Below, one piece after another: positions 1-8,001 of a DNA stretch of 64,000 nt. The notes below the pieces were generated by a model. The model made no database searches, was not told the origin of the DNA, and saw only the letters and a list, made by a program, of their open reading frames with translations. Position 1 is the stretch's first letter, and each line of letters begins with the position of its first letter. Position numbers and translations under genes: made by a program. The stretch comes from a virus. Location of the stretch: IMG/VR virus record IMGVR_UViG_3300045303_000152, positions 1 to 64,000 of that record; one strand, written 5' to 3'.

Positions 1-2
1 CC

Positions 3-32
3 GGCGACTACTGCCTGGGTTGGAAAAACTAA
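3..32 (+). CDS. C-terminal end of an upstream gene (partial)
   Basis: The frame starting at base 3 reads GDYCLGWKN and stops at TAA (30-32), 12 bases before the next ATG and just before its ribosome site. That spacing is typical of this phage, so it is probably the tail of a gene cut by the window edge. Frame 1 is also open here, so the call is tentative. Confidence 0.3.
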   Translation, partial: GDYCLGWKN

Positions 33-44
33 CGGAGAGCAATC

Positions 45-533
45 ATGGCCACGCCTAATACACCGTCGAATGAGAATACACAGCCAAATGAAACGATTGG
101 AGCAACGTCTGCCAAGCCACGTGGCAAACCGTTCAAGAAGCTCGACCCGCCCAAGCCGGCCAACAAGTACGAGTATGTTCCTAATTGGATCGGCAACAAT
201 CTTGCATTGCTAGCCTGCCTCGTGCTGTTGGTGTTGGTAGTCGATCTCAAGCAGCGCACCATGACCCGGTTGCATGAGGTAGAAGCCAGCCTAAGCCAAC
301 TGATTACGACCATGGATGACAATAACAAGTCGAGCCACATCACCGAAATGGTAGAGATACGCTCGGCCCGCGATCAGATTTTGAAGGCTCGGTCCGATAC
401 TCCGCCACCGGCACCAGCACCGCAGCAAAACAACGGCGCCATCGAAGATAAGATAAAGGTGCTGAGCGTTCAGGTCGAAGACTTGCGCAAGCGTCAAATC
501 AGAACAACAAAGCGCCTTCGCCAAGGTGACTAG
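45..533 (+). CDS. Single-pass membrane protein with coiled coil
   Basis: 162 residues. The N-terminal ~45 are disordered and rich in N, P and T, ending in a basic K/P stretch. One membrane segment (about 51-67, LALLACLVLLVLVV) follows, then a long charged helical part with heptad-like spacing interrupted by a proline-rich linker near 118-130. Start chosen from GGAGAG seven bases before the ATG. The plan (disordered basic head, membrane helix, coiled coil) recurs in the minus-strand gene ending at 13011, which suggests a related envelope-associated or lysis role; that is inference. No family recognised. Confidence 0.75.
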   Translation: MATPNTPSNENTQPNETIGATSAKPRGKPFKKLDPPKPANKYEYVPNWIGNNLALLACLVLLVLVVDLKQRTMTRLHEVEASLSQLITTMDDNNKSSHITEMVEIRSARDQILKARSDTPPPAPAPQQNNGAIEDKIKVLSVQVEDLRKRQIRTTKRLRQGD

Positions 534-561
534 TTGGCGTAACAATAAGTGAGGGCTAGCT

Positions 562-1338
562 ATGACGACGAAACCGCGCCACATCTGCCTAGGCTATGAC
601 TCTCGAGAACAAGCAGCGTACAGCGTTGCTCGCAACTCGACCGACAAGTTCAAGCCCGACAACTTCGTTCAGCCAATACATCCATTGGTGCTGGGCGATC
701 TGATCAAGCAAGGGCTGTATACCCGCCCGATTGAATACCGCAAGGTAGAAAAGGGCAGTGGTGTTCAGCTGTACGATCCTATTTCTGAGGCCCCGATGTC
801 GACCGAGTTCGCCATCAGCCGGTTCTTGGCTATGGAGGTAGCTCGAAGGCACCATATTTCGAAGTGGCTGGACGATGGCCATTTAGGCTGGGTCTTGTTC
901 ATGGATTGCGACGTGATGGTGCGTCACTCGCTGGGGCAGCTTTTCAGAACTGTTGAGCTACACCCTGACAAAGCCTTGTTCTGCGTGCATCACAAGCACG
1001 AGCCGCCAGTTGGGCTAAAGATGGATGCTCAGGCTCAGGTGCGCTACGCTCGCAAGAATTGGTCGAGTGTCATGTTGTTCAACCTCGATCATCCCGCCAA
1101 CTGGACCTTGACGGTCGAGCTTATCAACAAGGTACCAGGACGAGATTTGCACAGGTTTTGCTGGCTTGACGACAAGTATATCGGTGAGTTGGATGTTAAG
1201 TGGAATTGGCTGGTTGGCTATTCTGACCCAATCGTTAATCCCTCAATCGTTCACTTTACCGAGGGCGGTCCGTGGTTTGCCGACTACTGCGATGTGCCCT
1301 ATGCCGAGGAATGGCGGAACAATTTATTGTATGGTTAG
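562..1338 (+). CDS. GT-A fold glycosyltransferase-like protein
   Basis: 258 residues. Begins with the beta-strand ICLGYDSRE and carries a DxD metal/nucleotide-sugar motif at D115-C-D117 within VLFMDCDVMV, the hallmark of GT-A glycosyltransferases. A later FTEGGPWF segment resembles the acceptor-site HxxGGPWF pattern of GT8-like proteins. Such proteins transfer a sugar from a nucleotide sugar; the acceptor here is unknown. Ribosome site GTGAGGGC lies upstream. It is followed by a terminator, so it closes the first transcription unit. Three further glycosyltransferase-like genes lie at 9.3-11.9 kb. Confidence 0.7.
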   Translation: MTTKPRHICLGYDSREQAAYSVARNSTDKFKPDNFVQPIHPLVLGDLIKQGLYTRPIEYRKVEKGSGVQLYDPISEAPMSTEFAISRFLAMEVARRHHISKWLDDGHLGWVLFMDCDVMVRHSLGQLFRTVELHPDKALFCVHHKHEPPVGLKMDAQAQVRYARKNWSSVMLFNLDHPANWTLTVELINKVPGRDLHRFCWLDDKYIGELDVKWNWLVGYSDPIVNPSIVHFTEGGPWFADYCDVPYAEEWRNNLLYG

Positions 1339-1339
1339 C

Positions 1340-1376
1340 AAGGGTTTGCGCGCCCTGGTCTAACGAAAACCCTTTT
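1340..1376 (+). terminator. Intrinsic terminator after the glycosyltransferase
   Basis: AAGGGTTT (1340-1347) pairs with AAACCCTT (1367-1374) and runs into TTTTG. It begins directly after the stop of the preceding gene and separates it from the nrdJ leader. Confidence 0.55.
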
Positions 1377-1470
1377 GCTAAGGTGGCGTGTTGAGGGTTT
1401 ATCGACTTACGGGGTAACTACTAGATCTGCAAAGCAACTACGTATCCTCTTAACTGAGGGGGAGGAAACT

Positions 1471-1500
1471 GTGCCTTATCGCATCTACTTTCGCTTGTAA
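1471..1500 (+). CDS. Nine-residue leader peptide upstream of nrdJ
   Basis: A GTG codon at 1471 sits seven bases behind an excellent ribosome site (GGGGGAGGAAACT) and opens a frame of nine codons, MPYRIYFRL, then TAA. A strong ribosome site in an otherwise non-coding 200-base leader is unlikely to be accidental. A hairpin starts five bases after the stop, so the arrangement resembles an attenuator or translation-coupled control of the reductase gene. Expression is unproven. Confidence 0.4.
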   Translation: MPYRIYFRL

Positions 1501-1505
1501 TAAAT

Positions 1506-1534
1506 CGTACCTTCGATTGTATGTACAAGGTACG
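1506..1534 (+). promoter_or_regulatory. Leader hairpin before nrdJ
   Basis: CGTACCTT (1506-1513) and AAGGTACG (1527-1534) form a perfect 8-bp stem with a 13-base loop, between the nine-codon leader frame and nrdJ. There is no U-run behind it, so it is more likely regulatory than a plain terminator. No B12 box was found, although the enzyme is B12-dependent. Confidence 0.4.
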
Positions 1535-1585
1535 GGGTTAAGCGCAAACGTCATCGCCTCAAACTAGACACGCAAGGGGAAAGTT

Positions 1586-3583
1586 ATGCAAGAGTTCGCA
1601 TCAGCCAACGTCGTTACAGCAATGCAGCAGTTGCCAACCATTCTTCAACAAGTAATTCACAAAACACGATACGCTCGCTGGAATGACGAACTGGGCCGGC
1701 GCGAGAATTGGTACGAGACGGTCGCCCGCTACTGCAACTTCTTTCAAAAGCACATCAAGAACAAGTTCGATTGCGACCTGGGCACGATACACAACCCCAG
1801 CACGCCCCTTGGGCAAGCTTTCCACGCCATCTACACCCTTCAAGCCATGCCGAGCATGCGCTGCTTCATGTCAGCCGGCCCAGCTCTCGAGGCTGAGGCA
1901 TTCTTTGGTTTCAATTGTACCTATCGCGCCGTCAACGACGTGCGGGCCTTCGATGAGATCCTCTACGTCCTCATGTGCGCATGCGGCGTAGGCTTTTCAG
2001 TAGAGCGGCAATTCGTTGGCCAATTGCCAATGATACCCAAGCGGCTCAAGCCAAGCACAGAGGTAATCGTCGTCGAAGACAGCCGCGAAGGCTGGGCCAA
2101 GGCATTCGCGCGATTGATCGAGCGGCTGTACCAGGGCAACATTCCTAGCTGGGATATCAGCAAGCTTCGCCCAGCCGGCGCTCGGCTGAAGACTACCGGC
2201 GGGTATTCAAGTGGGCCTGCCCCGTTGGTCGATCTGTTCAAGTTCACCGTCCACACGTTCGAGCAAGCCAAGAGCCGCCGCCTCAACTCCCTCGAATGCC
2301 ACGACATAGTATGCAAGATTGGTGATATTGTCGTCGTGGGCGGCGTGCGCCGTGCAGCGCTGATCTCACTCAGCAACCCGAGCGATATGCGGTTGCGCCA
2401 CGCCAAGATGGGTGATTGGCATCACACGACCCCTTGGCGAGCTTTGGCCAACAACTCCGCATGCTATACCGAGCGACCGACGACTGGCGCCTTTATGAAC
2501 GAATGGCTCGCACTCTATGACAGCAAGTCGGGCGAGCGGGGTATCGTCAATCGCGAGGCGCTGATTAACAAGAGTAGGAATATTGGCCGCCGCGTGCATT
2601 GGGATGATTTTGCCGATACCGAGGCTGAGGATACCATCGACTTCGGCGTGAACCCCTGCTCAGAAATCATTTTGCGCTCGCAGCAAACCTGCAACCTGAG
2701 CGAAGGCATTGTACGCGCCAACGACACCATACAGACTTTAGTGTGGAAGGCCCAAATCGCATCTATGCTCGGCACGTGGCAGGCGACGTTGAGCGACTAC
2801 GGCTATGTAGGCCCCGACTGGAAAAAGAATGCTGAGGAGGAGCGGTTGCTGGGCGTAAGCCTTACCGGCATCATGGATAACCCGATACTCTCGCATCGGC
2901 ATCACCCGCACTTCGAGTCCACCCTTGTCGCCATGCGGGCAGCCGCCAGTAAGACCAACCACGATTGGAGTAGCAAGCTCGGCATCAACTCTGCCGCTGC
3001 CGTTACCTGCGTCAAGCCGAGCGGCACCGTCAGTCAGCTTGTCGATAGCAGCAGCGGCATCCACTCGCGCCATGCGCCCAAGTATATTCGCCGCGTCACG
3101 ATGGATAACCATAACCCGATCTGTCAGTTTATGAAGGATTGTGGCCTGCCCAACGAGCCAAGCGCTTACAAGCCACACGTGAACACGATATTCTCATTTC
3201 CTGTACGGGCGCCTAACACCAACGAGAGGTTATTCAACCGCTCGGCCATCGAGCAGTTGGAGCATTGGCATGCCATCAATAGTGTTTGGGCAGAACACAG
3301 TGTAAGCTGCACGATCACAGCGGGTGAGGATGAGTGGCCGCAAGTCGGTGGCTGGGTGTGGCAGCACTTCGATGAGATTTCGGGCGTGAGCTTTCTGCCC
3401 AAGTCGAACTCGGTTTACCGGCAGATGCCCTACGAGGCTTGCGACGAGGCTACTCTCAAAAAGCTCGAAGCCCAAATGCCATCAACCATTGACTGGGACA
3501 AGCTAAAGAGCTACGAAGCTGTGGACACGACCGAAAACAGCCAGCAGCTCGCCTGCACCGGCGACAAGTGTGAGATGATCTGA
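1586..3583 (+). CDS. nrdJ: Adenosylcobalamin-dependent (class II) ribonucleoside-triphosphate reductase
   Basis: 665 residues. Reduces ribonucleotides to deoxyribonucleotides using a B12-generated thiyl radical. The key residues of the monomeric Lactobacillus RTPR type are present with correct spacing: C111 (FNC) and C369 (CNLSE) as the reducible pair, the radical cysteine C358 and acid E360 in NPCSEI, and the C-terminal shuttle pair C657/C662 (CTGDKC). The 11-residue distance C358-C369 matches C408-C419 of RTPR. It is somewhat shorter than the Lactobacillus enzyme (about 740). Start from AAGGGGAAAGTT before the ATG. The next gene begins at the base after its stop. With dcd at 8.0 kb it supplies deoxynucleotides for replication, independent of oxygen but dependent on host cobalamin. 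Confidence 0.93.
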   Translation: MQEFASANVVTAMQQLPTILQQVIHKTRYARWNDELGRRENWYETVARYCNFFQKHIKNKFDCDLGTIHNPSTPLGQAFHAIYTLQAMPSMRCFMSAGPALEAEAFFGFNCTYRAVNDVRAFDEILYVLMCACGVGFSVERQFVGQLPMIPKRLKPSTEVIVVEDSREGWAKAFARLIERLYQGNIPSWDISKLRPAGARLKTTGGYSSGPAPLVDLFKFTVHTFEQAKSRRLNSLECHDIVCKIGDIVVVGGVRRAALISLSNPSDMRLRHAKMGDWHHTTPWRALANNSACYTERPTTGAFMNEWLALYDSKSGERGIVNREALINKSRNIGRRVHWDDFADTEAEDTIDFGVNPCSEIILRSQQTCNLSEGIVRANDTIQTLVWKAQIASMLGTWQATLSDYGYVGPDWKKNAEEERLLGVSLTGIMDNPILSHRHHPHFESTLVAMRAAASKTNHDWSSKLGINSAAAVTCVKPSGTVSQLVDSSSGIHSRHAPKYIRRVTMDNHNPICQFMKDCGLPNEPSAYKPHVNTIFSFPVRAPNTNERLFNRSAIEQLEHWHAINSVWAEHSVSCTITAGEDEWPQVGGWVWQHFDEISGVSFLPKSNSVYRQMPYEACDEATLKKLEAQMPSTIDWDKLKSYEAVDTTENSQQLACTGDKCEMI

Positions 3584-4258
3584 ATGACCTGGGCATTGGT
3601 ATTGGGTGGGGCTGCAAATGTGTTCGAGGATGCTGATCGTGCAATCAGCCTCTTCGGGCAGCCCGACTTGGTTGTCGGTGTCAAAGACATTTGGATCACC
3701 TACCCTACCATGCACCATGTCGTTACCTTCCACATCGACAGAATACCCTTTGAGCTTGAGAAACGTCAGAAGCTGGGCTACGCCAACCCGTTAGCATTTT
3801 GGACCTACAACGGCGTGCGTTGCCCTCGCATGCGTATTGAGATAAAAACCCTCAAGGTGCGTGGTGGCTCAAGCGGCTTGCTCGGTGCCCTGGTCGGCAA
3901 GACTGTAGCCGACAAGGCGATACTCGCCGGCATTCCGCTTGACCCCAACATGCCTCACTTCCATAGCCGGCGACGTAACAAGCCGTGGGCAGAGGCTAAG
4001 CACTACCGGCATCATTGGAGTAATTATATGAAAGACCTTAAAGGCAACGTCATGTCAATGTCGGGCTACACCAAGGAACTACTGGGTGAACCAACATTAG
4101 AGTGGATGAGCTATGGACACCGCCCCCGTGTCGTACACGATACCACCCCAAGCAAAGCGGCCACGAGCGAAGCAGATCATCAAAGAGACACTGGCAAAGT
4201 ACGATGTGCCAATATGGATGGTCTACAACAACCCCAAAATACGGCCGCCCCTGGCTAA
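3584..4258 (+). CDS. Rossmann-like protein, function unknown
   Basis: 224 residues. Opens with a nucleotide-binding-like strand-loop (ALVLGGAANVFED), followed by VVGVKDIW and a VVTFHID strand, a pattern seen in uncharacterised phage proteins. The start directly abuts the nrdJ stop. Residues after about 176 (following LGEPTLEWM) are low in secondary-structure character and lie entirely in the 146-base overlap with the next gene; the original stop may have been lost and the frame extended. No catalytic motif can be assigned. Confidence 0.6.
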   Translation: MTWALVLGGAANVFEDADRAISLFGQPDLVVGVKDIWITYPTMHHVVTFHIDRIPFELEKRQKLGYANPLAFWTYNGVRCPRMRIEIKTLKVRGGSSGLLGALVGKTVADKAILAGIPLDPNMPHFHSRRRNKPWAEAKHYRHHWSNYMKDLKGNVMSMSGYTKELLGEPTLEWMSYGHRPRVVHDTTPSKAATSEADHQRDTGKVRCANMDGLQQPQNTAAPG

Positions 4259-4511
4259 GCAAGCCGTGCAGGAAATTTGTGGTCGTCTGTTTGTAGAGCT
4301 TGGGTATAGTATGGCAGTGATTAGCCAATGCACTGCTTGTACTGAAGCATCAACCAGAAGACAGGTTAGGGAATATGTCAACGCTCACGGCGATCCGCAA
4401 GCTCACGCCCAGCCAGCACGACGACTTGAACAGGTTGCAGAAGCTGCACGCAAAGCAGGAACGGCTACTATCACAGCACTTCCTGATGGCGATGGGCAAG
4501 CTAACGAATAA
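4113..4511 (+). CDS. DnaA C-terminal-domain-like HTH protein
   Basis: 132 residues. Residues ~20-85 (IIKETLAKYDVPIWMVYNN ... ASTRRQVREYV) follow the layout of the DNA-binding domain IV of DnaA: a helix, the S/N-x-x-R-P turn, a helix with A-x-Q, then a recognition helix region beginning at a T/S-rich turn. That fold binds DnaA boxes in hosts; here there is no ATPase part. It overlaps both neighbours by about 140 bases in different frames, and its last ~45 residues (P/A/Q-rich) lie inside the overlap with the next gene. Similarity judged by eye only. Confidence 0.5.
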   Translation: MDTAPVSYTIPPQAKRPRAKQIIKETLAKYDVPIWMVYNNPKIRPPLAKQAVQEICGRLFVELGYSMAVISQCTACTEASTRRQVREYVNAHGDPQAHAQPARRLEQVAEAARKAGTATITALPDGDGQANE

Positions 4512-5352
4512 AACCAGCATCGACCAAATCGCCTATCTACTACGAGCCGGCAACATCAACGGCGTTACTAATCTCGTCGACGACGCCATTGAGAAATTCA
4601 GCAACGTGCTTGGCGCCGTGCTGGCTCTGGCTGGTCACAACGAAGCGAGTGTTTGGGCTAAGAAGTTCCACAGGCTAGGCAAGTCGGCTGGCTTTTTGGA
4701 TTTCACTGATCGCCGTGTTGCCACCGCTATCGCCAGCAACAAGTTCAATTTCACCACCAATCTCATGCGGCAACAGCACAACTTGGTGCGGCTCGCGCTA
4801 ATCAACGAGCTGCGAGGCGATGCGACATATGAGCAGATCGCCACCCGGTTCACGCATATGGTCGGCTTGACAGATCAGCAGTACAAATCTGTTGGCGTGT
4901 ATCGGCGCGCGCTGCAAGCTCAGCGCATTCAAAACCAGACAGAAGTCGATCCCGTCGAAATCGTGAAGGTCGATGATAGCGTTGACGTGCTCTCTCCCTT
5001 CATGATCGACCGTATGGTCAATCAGTACGCACAAGTCCAACGCAAAGCCCGAGCCGATACCATCGCCGCGACCGATGGCTTGAAGCTGATAAACCAGGGT
5101 AGATACCTCGCCGTGAGCCAAGCAATGGACTCTACTGGCGCCAACGGTACCAAGACATGGCTGCACACGACTTCAGCCGAGCCTCGAGAAACTCACCTCG
5201 ATACGGTGGGCACAACTATAGACATTGACGAGCCATTTGATGTTGGCGGGGTATCAATGCTATACCCTGGAGACCAAAGCTTAGGCGCCGGGCCAGAGGA
5301 TGTAATAAACTGCAAGTGTGGAGTATCTTACGACTTGCAACCAGGAGACTAA
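4375..5352 (+). CDS. Minor head protein, Mu F / SPP1 gp7 type
   Basis: 325 residues. The C-terminal ~65 residues carry the signature of this head-morphogenesis family: KTWLHTTSAEPRETHLDTVG, then FDVGGVSMLYPGD and the closing INCKCGVSYDL cysteine pair. The N-terminal part is helical. Members sit near the portal and are packaged in small copy number. Unusually, this copy lies on the opposite strand and 30 kb from the portal gene at 35.4-37.0 kb. Start at 4375 has GGTTAGGGA upstream; an alternative ATG at 4486 has no ribosome site. Confidence 0.75.
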   Translation: MSTLTAIRKLTPSQHDDLNRLQKLHAKQERLLSQHFLMAMGKLTNKTSIDQIAYLLRAGNINGVTNLVDDAIEKFSNVLGAVLALAGHNEASVWAKKFHRLGKSAGFLDFTDRRVATAIASNKFNFTTNLMRQQHNLVRLALINELRGDATYEQIATRFTHMVGLTDQQYKSVGVYRRALQAQRIQNQTEVDPVEIVKVDDSVDVLSPFMIDRMVNQYAQVQRKARADTIAATDGLKLINQGRYLAVSQAMDSTGANGTKTWLHTTSAEPRETHLDTVGTTIDIDEPFDVGGVSMLYPGDQSLGAGPEDVINCKCGVSYDLQPGD

Positions 5353-5354
5353 CA

Positions 5355-5567
5355 ATGCCGCACAGACAGCTTTTCAAGAAGGTAGACAACAAAGCTGTTG
5401 GCATGATTGTTCTGTGCCTAGCTATAACGATTATGACCTTCTTCATTACGGTTGCGATGATTAGCTCAAGCATTTTCACAATGCGTAAGGAACTGATGAC
5501 TATTCACCACCGCCTGCTAGAAATAGAGAAATTCAACATCGAGCACCGCCTACTGGAAAAGAAGTGA
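5355..5567 (+). CDS. Small membrane protein with C-terminal coiled coil
   Basis: 70 residues beginning MPHRQLF. A basic N-terminus (KKVDNK) precedes a ~28-residue hydrophobic segment (about 14-41), then a short amphipathic tail ending IEHRLLEKK. The ATG lies two bases after the stop of the minor head gene, with GGAGACTAACA as ribosome site inside that gene's end. It heads the lysis block, so a holin or spanin-like role is possible but unproven. Confidence 0.65.
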   Translation: MPHRQLFKKVDNKAVGMIVLCLAITIMTFFITVAMISSSIFTMRKELMTIHHRLLEIEKFNIEHRLLEKK

Positions 5568-5592
5568 CGTAATCAACAGGGGAACTAGGGTC

Positions 5593-5904
5593 ATGTCAAG
5601 CTGGTGGAGAATTTACTGTGAGAACCACGGCATCACTATCACCGAAGGCAATAGCTGGGCGAAGATTGCCGCAGCTCACTTCAATGCAACTGACAATGCA
5701 TGCTCACACCCGAAACGCCTCGCTCTACTGGTTAGTTCAGCTGGCTCTCCGGGTTTACCTGCTCCGCCTGATGACGGCGTTAGTGCTGGTATTCTTGGGT
5801 ATGGTTGGACTCGCCAGCTTGCTGAAGATGACGTAGACACTGGCTTGCAATCGTCTAGCGCACGCACACTTGCCCTTGTCGGCGGGCGCGCACCTTTGAC
5901 CTAG
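5593..5904 (+). CDS. Small protein of uncertain frame
   Basis: 103 residues if read in one frame. The first ~35 (MSSWWRIYCENHGITITEGN onward) look like real protein; the rest is G/P/A/S-rich. In the +1 frame an ATG at 5696 opens 46 residues with a strong membrane segment (LYWLVQLALRVYLLRLMTAL) that ends in TAG at 5834-5836. Either two overlapping genes exist or a frameshift joins the soluble head to the membrane tail. Ribosome site GGGGAACTAGGGTC precedes 5593. Confidence 0.45.
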   Translation: MSSWWRIYCENHGITITEGNSWAKIAAAHFNATDNACSHPKRLALLVSSAGSPGLPAPPDDGVSAGILGYGWTRQLAEDDVDTGLQSSSARTLALVGGRAPLT

Positions 5905-5976
5905 CCGGTCCTATTTGGCTGTGCTATATAGCCTGCGCGCTTAGTTATAGGGAACCAACCTCAAGGGGTTAATAGC

Positions 5977-7281
5977 ATGACCGAACTAATTCCTGCCCCG
6001 CTGAAAACCATGCGGGACATTACTGGTACCCTGGAAGAGCCGGGGTCAGGTGACAATCCAGTAATCCTTGGCTGGGCCGACGAGATCGCTCAGCGCTTTC
6101 CTAACATGCGTTTGTACTGCGCACAGTACACCCACGACAGCATTCCATGGTGTGGGCTCACCGTCGGCTACTGCATGGCTCACAACGGCATCGAACCCGT
6201 TTTCGGCCCGAGCGATACCGACAAGTTTCTCTGGGCTCGAGCCTGGGAGCAATTCGGTACCGAGCGTGAGGGTGAGCCGCAATTGGGCGACGTGCTCGTT
6301 TTCCCCGGCCACGTCACCATGTACGATGGCCGGGAGGGTGATTACTACTTGTGCCGTGGCGGCAATCAGTCAGATAGCGTTCGCGTATCCCACATGCCGG
6401 CCGGCAGCGTGATCGCCGTGCGGGTGCCCCCTGGACCGACCTCAGTGCATGTACCGGCACAGAAGCCAGCACCAATCAAGATCAGCAGCAAGCCACGCTT
6501 CACTAACATCGTCGCTACTGTGTTCGGCGGTGCTGATGATCCCAACACCAGTGCTTATGACAATCACACCATCGACGATGACGAGTTGGGTGTAGCTCTG
6601 CCGGCGCGCTTCTCAGGCACTCGGCCTCGCGTGCGTGTGTTCAACGGCAGCCGCAGCGTCGATTGTACCATCGTGGACGTTGGGCCGTGGAACACCAACG
6701 ACAAGTACTGGGAGCACAATGCTCGACCCCAAGCAGAAAGTGGACGTGACCAAACTGGTCGCTCGACCAACCGGGCCGGCATCGACTTGACCCCGGCCGC
6801 CGCCTTCGCGCTTGGCATCAACGGGAAAGGCATAGTAGATTGGATGTTCATCCCAGCCGCTACGACTAACGAAGCGAAGGAAGAAGCTGTCGTTCGCGAC
6901 TCCTCTCGCAAAATGCAGCTGTTCGCCAATGTCCGCGCATTCATGAAAGCGGTGATTGCTGCCGTTGGTGGCGTGTTCACGATGGATAACTTTGGCCTGC
7001 TCAACTCCTGGCTGGGCATTGGTCAAGGCGCTGTGCCGATCACTACGCTGCTTGTTCTCGCAGCGGCCGGTGTCGGCGTATGGGTACTGGTGAACGTGCT
7101 GGACAAGATGTCGATGGAAGACTTCAAGGCCGGTCGCTGGATGCCCAGCGAGCTTGCCAAGGGCAACCCCATCGACGTGGCCAATCCGGTACCGGCTGGG
7201 CCAGTCAAGCCAGCTACGCAGCCAGAACCTTCAGCAGACGGCACCCCCGTACCGGAGTCGCCCAATGCGAGCACTACTTGA
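5977..7281 (+). CDS. Modular endolysin: cysteine amidase-like plus RlpA-like domain, C-terminal membrane anchor
   Basis: 434 residues. Residues ~15-150 resemble a TIGR02594/CHAP-like cysteine peptidoglycan hydrolase: PWCGLTVGYC places the nucleophile at C59, and GDVLVFPGHVTMYDG the histidine at H112. Residues ~165-290 match the RlpA-like double-psi barrel seen in alphaproteobacterial phage lysins (DVGPWNTNDKYW, NRAGIDLTPAAAFALGI, KGIVDWMF). A membrane segment lies near 355-375, followed by a proline-rich tail. Two wall-active modules plus a membrane helix suggest a lysis enzyme held at the membrane. The next gene overlaps its 3' end by 17 bases. Confidence 0.75.
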   Translation: MTELIPAPLKTMRDITGTLEEPGSGDNPVILGWADEIAQRFPNMRLYCAQYTHDSIPWCGLTVGYCMAHNGIEPVFGPSDTDKFLWARAWEQFGTEREGEPQLGDVLVFPGHVTMYDGREGDYYLCRGGNQSDSVRVSHMPAGSVIAVRVPPGPTSVHVPAQKPAPIKISSKPRFTNIVATVFGGADDPNTSAYDNHTIDDDELGVALPARFSGTRPRVRVFNGSRSVDCTIVDVGPWNTNDKYWEHNARPQAESGRDQTGRSTNRAGIDLTPAAAFALGINGKGIVDWMFIPAATTNEAKEEAVVRDSSRKMQLFANVRAFMKAVIAAVGGVFTMDNFGLLNSWLGIGQGAVPITTLLVLAAAGVGVWVLVNVLDKMSMEDFKAGRWMPSELAKGNPIDVANPVPAGPVKPATQPEPSADGTPVPESPNASTT

Positions 7282-7666
7282 ACATTGGGCCGGCTGGCTA
7301 GGTCTCGGAGCAACGTTCGCCTCGTTGGCGGCGTTGCTGGCCGGCGCATCGTGGATACCCGGCGTTGGGCTTGCGCTGCGTATCGCCATCGCCGGTCTCG
7401 AGGCTATATCGCCGCTGATCAATGGGTTCTTTGCCGCAATCGTTTGGGTATGGGCAAAGGTACTCTGGCCCGGCGCGCTGAACATCATGTCGCAGTGGTC
7501 CAGCATCTTCACTGTGATAATCATGGGCGCCGTGCTGTGGGTTGGTCTAATAGCCCGCTATGAGGCCAAGCTGGTAGCGAAAGGGTATGTAATATCACAG
7601 TGTAAGTCACCAGTTGAAGAGCCCGAGCCCGTGCTCGAACTGCCCTGGCCATTTAACTGGAAGTAA
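7265..7666 (+). CDS. Holin-like multi-pass membrane protein
   Basis: 133 residues. ATG at 7265 overlaps the endolysin stop and has CGGAG seven bases upstream, which decides the start. At least three hydrophobic segments are visible: LGLGATFASLAALLAGAS, the ~45-70 region GVGLALRIAIAGLE/INGFFAAIVWVW, and IFTVIIMGAVLWVGLIA. The tail is acidic and proline-rich. Position next to the endolysin supports a holin, but several phage membrane proteins look alike. Confidence 0.6.
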   Translation: MRALLEHWAGWLGLGATFASLAALLAGASWIPGVGLALRIAIAGLEAISPLINGFFAAIVWVWAKVLWPGALNIMSQWSSIFTVIIMGAVLWVGLIARYEAKLVAKGYVISQCKSPVEEPEPVLELPWPFNWK

Positions 7667-7674
7667 CGACGAGT

Positions 7675-7750
7675 TACCCAGCTAGTTACTGCCATTCCTG
7701 TGGCTGGGTAAAGGGCCGTAGTCTTCTCCCCCGTAAGGAGGCTACGGCCC
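7675..7750 (+). terminator. Double hairpin after the lysis block
   Basis: Two adjacent stems: TACCCAGC (7675-7682) with GCTGGGTA (7703-7710), then GGGCCGTAG (7713-7721) with CTACGGCCC (7742-7750), the latter extended by CTCC/GGAG. No U-run follows. It fits a termination or RNA-processing site separating lysis genes from the dcd unit. Confidence 0.5.
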
Positions 7751-7776
7751 AGTTCATATAAACCCCCGAGGCCCCA

Positions 7777-8001
7777 ATGCCCCCACCAATCTATACAGAA
7801 GAACGCATAGCGCAAGCCTTGTGTACGGCCGATGGCTACTCCCCCTACGAGCATCATGTATGGGAAGAAGTTGCCAAAGGCGGCGTCATGCAAGGCCCTC
7901 GCTGGCTGAGCTACGTACCAGAAGCCCGGCGATTTATAGCAGCCTATATCGCTATAACCACGCTGATGGTAGAAATGCAAAGCAACAAGGCACTACGATG
8001 A
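7777..8001 (+). CDS. Small protein preceding dcd, unknown function
   Basis: 74 residues starting MPPPIYTEERIAQALC; largely helical, with WEEVAKGG and a final amphipathic helix (RRFIAAYIAITTLMVEMQ). Ribosome site GAGG five bases before the ATG. Its stop overlaps the dcd start (ATGA), so the two are translationally coupled and may act together. No family recognised. Confidence 0.65.
   Translation: MPPPIYTEERIAQALCTADGYSPYEHHVWEEVAKGGVMQGPRWLSYVPEARRFIAAYIAITTLMVEMQSNKALR

Noticed and set aside
1380-1585. Cobalamin riboswitch before the B12-dependent reductase
   Set aside because: No B12-box-like GCCACTG element and only one simple stem is present.
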